Of a stretch of DNA of 64,000 nt, positions 52,701 to 62,760 are shown piece after piece; within the stretch, counting starts at the first letter, position 1, and each line of letters starts with the position of its first letter. Origin of the DNA: Enoplolaimus lenunculus (lineage: Eukaryota; Nematoda; Enoplea; Enoplida; Thoracostomopsidae); assembly GCA_030248215.1 (NCBI GenBank), contig JASANG010001089.1:62001-126000 (forward strand). Direction: 5' to 3'. The translations under genes and the position numbers were made by a program. Under the pieces are notes generated by a model. It was not told the DNA's origin. It was given only the letters and a program-made list of their open reading frames with translations, and ran no database searches.

Positions 52701-54823
52701 GGGATATTTTGTAACATTGTATTTACTTTTGTAAAAATTTTCCTAAAGCTATTTTTAAAAAATTTTGAAGTAAAATTTAAAATGAAAATTTTTTATCATT
52801 TTTGAAAAACCATCTCAAGTGATATACGTTGTGCAAGGGTTTTAAAGCTCAAGCTCTACCTACATCATAGCATTGTTTTTGAATATTGTCTATTTTGTAC
52901 GGTTTGTAAGGAATGATGATAATTTAAGCTACCGGAATCATCTGTAAAATGGCTCGTTTGTTACGTTCTGTCTGTGCATTTCATTTTTGTGTTCTTACTG
53001 TTGGTATTTCAGAATATCACGAAACAAAACCAGAACTTAATGGACAGCTGTTTCATCGTTTGACTAGTGTTGACAATTGAAATTTACTACATTACAAGTA
53101 TGCATGAAACAACAGCGAAGCTTAGCTTAATTTGTTAATTATCTCATTTGATGACGAAAATGATTAACTGCAAACTATATTGTCATCTGAGTGTATTGAA
53201 TGTGTTACCGTTGCGTCAATTAGGTATGTATGTAGTATATATGTACCTTACACATTTTAGCATTTCCAAGCTTTAATTAGGTTTTTACTTCAACAGGACA
53301 TCTTTATTATTTTTAAAAATACTTATTCAGGTCAAAATGGTAAACTATTATTTTTAAAGCCTATCGCTGAAAAGTGCTGAACTTTTGTAACACGTTTTGT
53401 TTACTTCCCTTCCGCCTCCCCACAAAAATGGTCTACCCATATGGATATTTAGTATTATTTATTATTTATGTCAGATATTTATACAGAAAGTTGTTCAAAT
53501 TTATAATTGAATTAATAACAACGATAAGGCTTGCGCTTAATCTTTGATTTTGGTTTAAGCTTAGTCATTATGAATGTAATAAGTTGTAACGTGGGAATTT
53601 TTTCCGTCTGCCCAGTTGACACAAGTGTGGTATGGAGTTAAACATGTGAGTACCAAAATTGGTATTTTCAATTGCAGATCATTCTTTAAGTAGCGTTTTT
53701 TCAGCCGTTAATTGCATTGAGCATCTCGACTGGTTTCAACAATGAAGTTGTGCTTATGAAGTCGGCTGCGATGCTTGTGAAGTTGGCTACGATTCACTAT
53801 TTTGCGACTAGCACATGTTTGCTATGCAACTAGTGTTTATTTCCACTGAAAAATTCAATTCAAAGTAAGCCGAGTGTCGCTCTGTTATGCTGCACGTGGT
53901 TCGAAGTGAGTTGATCAGGAGGCTATCGAAATGCAGTATAATGACCGATGGCAAGCACTGAAATGACATTCTGGTGGTTCGTACGAAGTAAAACAATCTT
54001 GCATTAAAATGTGTTTAATTGGAAAATTATATGTATCGCTGTGTAAACTATTTCCTGTGTTAAGTGAGTTTTGATCGTCAGTTCAACAATGCCGCTTTGT
54101 TCCAACAAAGAATTCTAAAGTAAATTTTTGGGTTATACTGATCACGTTTTACTGTGTAAATTTGCTCTTGAAAAAGTGAGTTGAAAATTCAAGCTGAGCT
54201 TGCCATTTTTGTAATATATACGTATGTTACGCGTATTCTCTCGATTTCGTTGTAATTTTGACAAAAAAATTATTTTCAAGTGAGTTAATAAATAATGTTT
54301 GCCAAGCTATGCGAAAACCAACAAAAAGTAAGCTTTGAAGTCACGCGATTGCTGTTGCTGTAAAAAGTAAGCTGAGAGTATAACTTGTTCACTAAAGTTC
54401 ACAGTGGAACGGAAACAAGTAAACTTGAAATTGTTATATTGTAATTTATGGTTTGTTATACAAGTGTTATTGCATGCATTATGTTGTGTTACTGCTTTCA
54501 AAATTTTTCACGTGCGCACTCAGAAACTCTGTAGTTTTTGGTCAACATTGTAAATTCTGGCGCTGTTCGACTCGTTTATCCTCGTTGTGCTCATTGTAAT
54601 AAAAGTGAATTTCAAATTGAATTTCATTTTTGGTTAAGGAAAATCGCTGTTTTTACTATGTAAAGTATTCAATCGAATAAAAAATGTTACATTGCTTATA
54701 ATGTTTAGTTTGTGGCACTATTCGTTTAATAAACGATAATTTTCGCTATATGTTACGATGTTTATTACTGAGAAATTATTGTTACCAGATATTTGATAGA
54801 TAAAATCTGCATTAAACTAGCGG
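49796..54823. other. gene-poor region
   Basis: No exon recognised on either strand. A possible very old satellite G-rich box lies near 50540 and a MITE-end remnant (CCGGATATCTGGTTACATCCTG-like) near 52135-52163. Otherwise T-rich unique-looking sequence. Confidence 0.45.
51581..51634. repeat. (ATT)n microsatellite
   Basis: About 50 bp of imperfect ATT trinucleotides. Confidence 0.9.
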
Positions 54824-54831
54824 TCAATGGT

Positions 54832-54971
54832 ACTTTTAGGGGCATTACAGTAGATTAAGCGTATTCCTAAGCATAAGTTTAAGCCTAAGCAAAAAATTGA
54901 AATCTAGAATCTAAACACACTCTTTTGTAGACCCACCAGAAACCTTTACGCCCCTTCAAGTAACATGGGCC
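54832..54971. mobile_element. 140-bp hAT-like MITE carrying TTAGGC-type hexamers
   Basis: Ends GGTCAATGGTACTTTTAGG and (complement) GGCCCATGTTACTTGAAGG. A perfect 8-bp duplication AAACTAGC is at 54824-54831 and 54972-54979. The interior CCTAAGCATAAGTTTAAGCC is a degraded hexamer array. Same family as 14724-14894. Confidence 0.9.
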
Positions 54972-54979
54972 AAACTAGC

Positions 54980-57768
54980 TGTAACGTTGAAATCTGAAAC
55001 GGTACGCGTTCGCTAGCTCTTACGTGACCAAATTTCGACAGCAGAACTCAGTAGCTACTTGTTCATTCACGCGAAGGCTCATTGTATGACCGCAAGCGGA
55101 GGTTTTCTTATGAAAAACATTGATTCTTTTAGAATCAATTTTTGTAAGCTCGGACGTATTAATGGAAAGGAGTGCCTAATTGAAAACTTTTGTCTCTGTT
55201 GAAAATGCGGTTATAATTATATATTAGCTGTGCGGTTGCAAGTGGTAGTAATAGGCGTTGGCGCCGTGGTTTTTTTCGATTGTCCGAAAATTTATCATAT
55301 TTAAAATTTTTGCATAGATCTTTCTACGCCAGCGCTACGCTAAATATTTTTCGGCGGCTGAAAACGTTCAAACCAGAGCACCACGGCAATCACTCGGCTA
55401 TCAACGGTGTACAGCCTTCGAACTGAACCACAGTTCGAAAAAAGTAAGATTGAGCTGCATGTGGATTTCGTTTTCAACCGAAGTAAGCTTCCTGGATTTT
55501 GTAATATACAGTAAAATAGCTTCGCTTTGACTCGGCTCGGGTTGTAAAAATAAAACTTGGCATTAAGACAATTATATTGAAACCCAAACTTGTATGGCAT
55601 TTTTTTATATTCGCTGCATTCTGGCTAAGAACTAACCAGGGAACAACCACAGGTCCATATCCGGCCCCTCCGCGAAATCTGCCTTCTGCTCCAGTAGAAT
55701 TTCTGTCGGAGGTTCTGGCAATTTCGGTAGTAAAATTTTGGATAAACTTAAGATAGATAGGTATTTAGGTACTAGAATTAGCAAGTTATAACGTTTCGCT
55801 CCGGCACAAAATTAACCCAGTTTACAGTTGAATTTCTGCCACAAGCTCCTGGGATTTTGTTGGCGTAGTTTTTTTTATTTTCGTAACCATATATGATTGG
55901 GTTTATAACAATCTGGGTGATATAAACCTGCGGCAATTTTGAAGCTTTGTTGACGAGATTTCTCATTAATGAAGCCTAAAACCAGACTTGACAACACTGC
56001 ACATATAAAACTAGATAAAACATTTCAACTATATAATTTTGCTCACCTGCCATTTTGGCAAGATTTGTAAGGCTTAGGTATTTTTCACTTAGATTGCATC
56101 TTAGTGGGCGCCCTTAAATATTGCTGAACCTGACTTGGTGCAGTGAGTGAGAGTCAAAAAGTAAGCATTTTGACTTTTGATTCAGTAGTCCCGCCCTCCC
56201 CTTTGTTATTTACGTTGTAACTGCAGAAGTTGTACCATATTTTATAACATTGACTGGTATATTATCGAGAGGTCAATAAAATTTGCGGAGTCGGAGGTGA
56301 TGCGATATTGCATAATTAAAGTTTTCTGTTCAGTTTCTTAATTTTAGCAAATATCTGTAAGGTGAAGTTTAATCTTTTGTTTCTAGGTTTATTTTTTTAC
56401 GAAGTGTCGGCAACTTTTGTCTAAAAATTATACAAAAGAAAAGGAAATGCACCGAACCAATAAATTCTGGAAAACTATGCAAGACACTATTGCCGAAATT
56501 GCGGAACCTCCGGCAGAAATTTTACCGCAGCCGAAAGTCGATTTTCTGCCCGAGCAGGAATGTGAAATCCGGTTGCGCCCTATGCGCCATGCATGGCTTT
56601 TTTTGTATTGAGCTGGACTCGGTTTCACTTGTGTTTCCATAAATTTGCTCAAAATCTAATCGAAGAACTTTTAGCTCTATTTAATGCGATCAATTTCAGC
56701 TTAACGTAGTTACAACTGATTGTAACTATCAACAAAGCAGCAGTTAAGAGGTTTACATACCGCAACCTGATAGCCGGTAGCACCCTGGTTAAAATCGATT
56801 TGGACATTTTGTGTAACATTTGATGTTGGTCCATAGCAAATACCAAGTACAGTTTTTATTTACTTGTATGAAACGTTTAAACGTTGGCTCGTTAAGCAGG
56901 CTTTATGCTCGCATTAACGATTAAAACAGCATACCATTGACGTAGACGACTAAAGTTCAATTATAACAGCTAATTCGAATCCATATGACGAAGTACCTAA
57001 GATAAGTTGTAGATTTATAGTTACGGTTGTTGTAAAAACTAACTATGCGTGCAGCAGACCTGGTTAACGAGGAATATGCATTTATCACGCTGAGGTATAT
57101 CGCCCTTTGAGCAATCAGGGTTTCCCTTTAACCCCCTCAACTCAACATTAACTGCGTGATATATTTCCAGTAAAGTAAAGAAGGGTAACTATGTGGTCTT
57201 CAAACACCGCTATTGCACACTGATGTAGTACGGTGCTGTGCGTTATTTGTGACACACTGGCGACGCTTGGCGCAGAAAAGTATGACCCACCAGAAATCTG
57301 GACGCCCCTTAAAGTAACATGGGCCACCCATGCGATAGCTTCTGAAGTGGAAATTAGTTTAGAGGTAAATGGGTGATGAAACTCACCGGCTTGATAGTGC
57401 ATGTTTAGTGCTGCCATTATGTGCGAACGCGATCCTTAATGATATTTGCAGCATCCAACAATTTAGCATCCAGAATTTGTAGTTTCTGTCATAAAACAAT
57501 TATATTTTTGAATTATCATGTCACAACGTCTATTGGAAACAAAGTAACCTGAGGGCAAGCCTAGTGCTAAAGCAAAAGTTTAGTAATAAGTTTGCTTACT
57601 CTATTGCAGTATCGCAGAAAAACGTTCCGCTCCTGATCTTTGCTTGGGTCAAAAGCATTGACAATTTCTAAGCGCGAGTACCTATATAGGAAAATTTTAA
57701 ATTTGTATTCTTAGTAGTGGCATCAACGTGGGATTCATATTAAGCATCTTTTCGCAAGCTTTACAACC
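54980..57768. other. gene-poor region with MITE remnants
   Basis: No exon recognised. Remnants include a solo right end of the GGCC family ending CTTAAAGTAACATGGGCC at 57325, another partial right end at about 57610-57650 (AAAACGTTCCGCTCCTGATC), and decayed CCGG-type ends near 56480-56580 and 56770-56787. Confidence 0.45.
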
Positions 57769-57959
57769 GGTCAATGTAAAGAACAGAGGAGGAACAGTAT
57801 TATAAGCATATTCCTAAGCCTAAGCGTACCAATGATCACATCCCTAAGTCTAAAGCCTAAGCCTAAGCCTAAGCCATGCAAAAAATAAGTCTAATGCTTA
57901 ATCTTACTCTTTTCTAGTCCCACAGAAAAACGTTCCGCTCCCTGATCTTTACATGGGTC
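57769..57959. mobile_element. 191-bp hAT-like MITE with the best TTAGGC-type array
   Basis: Ends GGTCAATGTAAAGAACAG and (complement) GACCCATGTAAAGATCAG. Flanks TTACAACC (57761-57768) and TTGCAACC (57960-57967) match at 7 of 8. Three perfect GCCTAA units plus GCC occupy 57855-57875, with further CCTAAGCCTAAGCG upstream. Confidence 0.85.
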
Positions 57960-57967
57960 TTGCAACC

Positions 57968-59969
57968 TGTCACTTGTGTGCTCGGTTAAGCATAATATTA
58001 ACTGCATTCAGTTTTATTTGCATTTTTCCAGTATACTTAAATATATAATGTTGTAAGCAATGTCAAGTACAGTTTTGATTTATTTGTTTACTAGTTCATT
58101 AAAGTCGGGTCCTGGACAACAACTATACCAAATTTTAACAATATAATATACAAATAACAAACGGAAAGGAATGGTGATGAAAATATTGGAATGCAACATA
58201 TATGCAACGAAATATTGCGACATATACACGTGATTTATATATAACTAATTATGAACTATAAAATTAACAGAATTTCCTTTTTATTTCAATAACGGAAACG
58301 GACACCGATTAAACCGGAAACGGAAACAGATATCCTGATACACCCTGATCGTAGGACATTTTCTACTTCTATTCGTCTGTCAGTGTCAATAATGTTTAGT
58401 TAAAGTGCAATCAATTTTTGGATAGCATAAATTAATACGCTAGGTTCAATTGAAACTATAAACTGCTGGAAACAGCGGGTGACAAAATAACCGTTGTTGC
58501 TGATCGGCAAAATTTGCCGGAGCTTGAGCCGTATGATGTTATCGCTAATTGTAGCAAAAACGTAAAAGTTTTTGTAAAAAAAGTCATTTTTAAGCTGCGT
58601 TGTTTTTTAGTATTTAAACTCATGATAATTGTTCACCAACCCAAGCTTTCAAATAATCAGCGCATACAAGTACGGTTCAAACATATATTAATGTTAGACT
58701 CTTATGCGAATATTAGCGAGTATTATGTAATACTCGAAATTTATCTCAATTATTTTATTTATGAAACTCAGCAAGACGACCATAGTTGGGAGTAACAACT
58801 AGCTTATTGTGGTGTAAAAAATGTTATATTTTATAGGGTGCTAAAATCTGATAGAGCTTAAAAATATGATATTACACCGGAAGCAAATAAGCTTTATTCT
58901 GTATAATTGTTGTCCACGACGAATATCTCACTGCAGGCATTGCTATACATCATAGAATATCAATCTTTTCATAAACTGTTGCGAAATATTAAAATTAATA
59001 CTTGCACTGAAATCGTTTTCAACTACATTATACACTATTAGCTTGGATCTGTAATTAGCGGTAAATGTCTCAATAATACAGCTGTTTAGGCACGAATTTA
59101 TAAAGCCAAACTGTGAAGTATAAATTTGCCGGCCGTGAATATTCATTGCTGCTACACGCGCGAACGCAATCTACAGAATATAGCAGTAACCGGCTGTAGA
59201 ATAAGTATATGGTCTTAATTTGAATTGATTTTTATGTGAGTAAAAAAGTATTGTGTAAAGAATAGCAGTCATTTCAAGTAAGCGAATCCGGACTCATTAT
59301 TTAAACTCATTGTTTTCGGAATTGGACACAAAAATATTTCGACACCACAGTCTGGAGGAGCTCATAAAATGGCGGTTAGGGCGTTTGAGCATCAAAAGTC
59401 TAAAAACAGTTGTTCGCGCTGTTGCAGCGATTACATGATTTTTGTATGTATAATTTATTTTATTTGCTGAATGTCAGCAATTTATTTCTACGAAAAACAA
59501 AATTTTAAATAATTATATTTTTACAGATTTGAAATTATAAGCTAAACATAACTAACTCCTTCCTTTGTAACTTCAGATCTTGTATCTTCTTTTGAAGCCA
59601 CATCTTTGTTATGAATGCAATTAACTGTCAAAAAATCGTCATTTCTGCTTGTTAACAAGCAAGATTGTCGCAAAAAATTATGAACAATCTTCGCAAAACT
59701 CATTCTGTCAAATTTAGCAGACTTAACTAACCTTCGAATACGAGTGTATAAATAATGCGGAAATATTTAGAAAACCACCGTATTTGGTTCGGTTAGGGCG
59801 TTGTAGGCAAATGACGCAATTTATGCAGATGACGCTATTGGATTGAACACTGTTGACTTGTTGTGACGACTTTCAACCTTGAAATTGGTTGCCAGATTTC
59901 AAATCAAATCATCGAACGCTCTATGATGAAGAGTCTATGGTACGTCTAACACTTGTGATTTATTTGCAG
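57968..59969. other. gene-poor region
   Basis: No exon recognised. A decayed CAGGG-type right end (ATATCCTGATACACCCTG) ends at about 58347. A 93-codon frame at 58514-58795 has no recognisable domain. Confidence 0.4.
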
Positions 59970-60184
59970 TGCCAAAGCAGCCAAAGTCGAAGAAGCTCCG
60001 CCAAACTGCAGGAAGTAGCGGAACCCCAACGCAGATGCAGATCCACGATTTACCAGTGGATTCCTCAGTGTTTATTGAACCCTTCCATGCCTCCCTTTTC
60101 GACTTTCCTACCGAAAATAATTTCATCAAATGTTACTCAATATTGCATCAAGGAGTGATACCGTCGATTTTTAAGATGAGCTAA
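59970..60184 (+). CDS. candidate terminal exon of an unrecognised gene
   Basis: A good acceptor (TGATTTATTTGCAG) precedes a 215-base open frame ending TAA at 60182-60184. It reads PKQPKSKKLRQTAGSSG, then HDLPVDSSVFIEPFHASLFD and ILHQGVIPSIFKMS, with a basic start and a more structured end. An ATTAAA lies at 60272-60277. The two other frames close at 60016 and 60158. I do not recognise the protein and see no convincing upstream exon; the frame is interrupted by a TGA just upstream of the acceptor, so an intron is required. It could be chance. Confidence 0.32.
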
Positions 60185-60597
60185 ATTTTATGTGAAACTT
60201 TGCAACAGTTGAAATGTATTAAATTAGCTAATACGGCGCATATTTATTTCATATAAACACTTGTATGTTTAATTAAAGTGCACTTATTATCTTTAAATAT
60301 AAGTGTTTGTAAGCAAACGACAATGTTTTTTAACATTTAGCAGTCTTGTGGCTACTCTAAAGACCTATCATGTCTGAAGACAGTAAAAGAGTCAATACAG
60401 AAGTAGAATAGCAAGAAAAAGTCGCGAACGAAGCGAGTGTGACGCCAAACGCACTTCAATACGGCAGATTAATGTTTAAACATGGTTGGCATGAGGCTTC
60501 TAATATATGGGAGTATGATTGGTTGCTACTCCGGTCATGCTTCTTAGCGTACACAGTTTTGAGTTACGTGCATGCAATTATTTTTCAGGCTGATGTA
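60185..60597. other. intergenic, nothing recognised
   Basis: AT-rich sequence without exon or repeat signature seen. Confidence 0.4.
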
Positions 60598-60766
60598 TAG
60601 AACAGGACCGGATCGTTTTCCGGGAGGGACTGTAATAGTGTCACTTTAAGCTTTAGACTAAATTTTTTGTTTAGGCTTAGGCTTAGGAACAGCCTCATTC
60701 TTACGCTTAGGCTTAGGCTTAGGAACATGCTTATACTACTGTTCCGGTCCTGTTCTATACATGGGC
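60598..60766. mobile_element. TTAGGC-type MITE, inverted orientation
   Basis: Ends GGCTGATGTATAGAACAGG and (complement) GCCCATGTATAGAACAGG. The interior has GGCTTAGGCTTAGG and CGCTTAGGCTTAGGCTTAGG, complementary in sense to the copies at 14724 and 57769. No target duplication was found. Confidence 0.8.
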
Positions 60767-60806
60767 AACTTTGGCACCCTGTTCTATACATGAGTAACTT
60801 TCACGT
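60749..60806. repeat. 29-bp duplication of a MITE end
   Basis: CCTGTTCTATACATGGGCAA and CCTGTTCTATACATGAGTAA start 29 bases apart. The terminal part of the element and its flank were duplicated in tandem, which may explain the missing target duplication. Confidence 0.75.
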
Positions 60807-61327
60807 TGGATTTCAACTTCAGCACAGTAGGGCTTTTCAACAGCTCAAAACTATGACATTAAGTATACTAAAGCTGTTTTAATCTGATTGTTTAACGTTG
60901 AAGCATTTCCGTTTCGAGGCGAAACTACATCATAACATTTTCCTTCATTTTTGTCAATTACGTGGAATCCACGATAATTATTTGCTTCATAAACTTAAGC
61001 CTACGCATAATCGTAAGCCTAATTGTGAGCGATATTATTTGTTGAGTCGACAAAGTTTTGGATTACAAGTTTTGGTTGACGAGTTGTTGTGCGACGAACT
61101 CCGCGTTTATTTGGAACACTGGATTAACTCAAGAAAATCCAATTCCGTTCTGTTTTTATACTTTTTCATAATTTCAGAAGTAGACAAGTGCATCAATCAA
61201 GCACTACCAGAAATTGATAAGACGATCTGAAACGGATAGTGACGAAAAGTGTCAACAAAATGAAAACTTTGGTTTGATGATTTGTTTTATTGACCGCTGT
61301 TGTGAAACTTTCGTTCACTTGATGTCA

Positions 61328-61591
61328 CATTGTAAATTCCAGTGAGTTGATTTTAACTCAAAATGAGTTGAATCACTCAATCTGAGTTATGACTATCGCA
61401 ATTCAGAATTCAGAGTGCATTCAGCTGAATCTGAGTTAATTGATCAACTCACCCGGAGTCAATTCAATTAGGAGTGAAAATCAACGAAACTGAAACTCAG
61501 AGTGAGCTAAAGTTTTCTGTTGTTAACTCATAAATACACAACTTTCCGTCTGAATTGATTAATTATAATTAACTCGTTGGAATTTACAGTG
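61328..61591. mobile_element. 264-bp MITE-like element with GAGTTGA motifs
   Basis: Inverted ends CATTGTAAATTCCAGTGAGT and (complement) CACTGTAAATTCCAACGAGT. The interior is packed with GAGTTGA/TCAACTC and CTGAGTT units in both directions. No target duplication was seen. Confidence 0.65.
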
Positions 61592-62097
61592 CTCCCATGT
61601 ATATATAGTAAGTACATAACTTGTTTTAGCAATAGGTTTACTGTTTAACTCTTATCTGGCTAATAGCTCGCTCGCTTGCGAGCTTCCTTCACAGTTATAT
61701 ATTGGGCAGTTTTGTAGTTCCCTTTTTTACGCCAAAACAGTCCAGGAGTACTTGATCAACAATTTTAGCTGTCTCAAAATGAATGGCTTAGCGTATTGAC
61801 TTTGGAGGCGATAGCCCCAGCTGCTTAGTCTCCTTGCAAAATGCGGTGGTTCGCAGCAGAGCTCGTAAATGTTTTGAAATGCAATTTTTAACCAAAAATT
61901 ATCTGAGGGGCAAATTTATAATGTTGGGGCCATATAATTTTTTATCACAAAAAATAAATGTGCCCTTTGCAGATGGTCAGATTTGCAAGTTAGCTTTTTA
62001 GCATGCGAGCGATCAGAATTTAAAATGACGCCCAGTAGGTATGTAATCTCGCGACGCCGCTTGGTATATTTATATAAGCTGATTTTGTTTCTTGCAT

Positions 62098-62194
62098 TAG
62101 TATTTACTTGTCGGTGCGTATTCGATGCAAATTTTTCACTGGGATAGTATTTACTTGTCGGTGCGTATTCGATGCAAATTGTTCACTGGGATAT
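62098..62194. repeat. two-copy 47-bp tandem duplication
   Basis: TATTTACTTGTCGGTGCGTA begins at 62101 and again at 62148. The copies differ by one base (AAATTTTTC versus AAATTGTTC). Each carries an ATGCAAAT octamer. Confidence 0.9.
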
Positions 62195-62497
62195 TTGGAG
62201 ATTATTTAAAAACGCGAAGTCATTATTCCGATAAATATCAAGCTAAACTGAAGTTTTTCTTTTAATTTTGGCATGTTTTAAGAAATCATAATTTCAAATC
62301 ATCATGCAATTATAAGGAATGTGGTTCAGTATTTAATTCAGGTTTGAATACAAATTACGGTTTTTGTCATCTCGCTCCAGGTACTTTAATGGTGACACAA
62401 TGCAAATTATTCTACAGAATAGCATTTTGGATATCCGGCGGATGATATTCACACTATTTTCGAAGGATTGTCAATTTGTATGAGGTAAACAGTTTTC

Positions 62498-62657
62498 AAA
62501 GGGAGCGCGAACGCAACCCTAAGTAATAAATTGCATGGTCGACTGACCCCAATTAGGGGTAGACGCAGGGCTCAGCACTAATCTACGTGCAATGACTAGG
62601 CCTTACCCTGGGATCGCTGCCTTCTTGATCACAGCAGATCCCCCACCAAGTAAGTTT
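62498..62657 (-). ncRNA. U1: U1 spliceosomal snRNA
   Basis: Read on the minus strand from 62657. The 5' end is AAACTTACTTGG, the 5' splice-site recognition sequence, with one departure from the usual ACUUACCUG. Stem-loop I pairs GGGATC/GATCCC and GCTG/CAGC around GATCAAGAAGG, the U1-70K loop (human GAUCACGAAGG). Stem-loop II closes TAGTC/GATTA around ATTGCACGTA, the U1A-binding loop. Stem-loop III pairs ACCCC/GGGGT. An AATTTATTA Sm-like site is followed by stem-loop IV AGGGTTGCGTTCGCGCTCCCT, including the conserved GCGUUCGCGC. Length is about 160 nt, standard for U1. Intact stems with compensatory changes argue for a functional gene rather than a pseudogene. Ends are estimated by comparison with human U1. 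Confidence 0.93.
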
Positions 62658-62760
62658 AGCCAGAGCGTATTCTCCTGTTTTATATAGCCGCATTGAATTA
62701 TAAACTACACCAGTGTTATTTTATTTTTAAATGACGTATAATATATACTTTGCATGTTGA
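62658..62760 (-). promoter_or_regulatory. presumed U1 promoter region
   Basis: On the minus strand upstream of U1, CTATATAAAAC lies about 25-30 bases before the transcript start. An ATGCAAAG octamer-like motif lies about 75-80 bases upstream. The proximal sequence element of snRNA genes should lie near -55 to -60 (around GGTGTAGTTTATAATTC), but I cannot identify it with confidence. Confidence 0.35.

Noticed and set aside
57855-57875. Interstitial telomere from a chromosome fusion
   Set aside because: Only three perfect hexamers, located between inverted ends with near-perfect 8-bp flanking duplications. Other copies have the same context, so transposition explains them.
60898-61230. 110-codon frame as a gene
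   Set aside because: It starts at TTG, and part of its sequence is degenerate AAGCCTA hexamers like those of the MITEs. No domain recognised.
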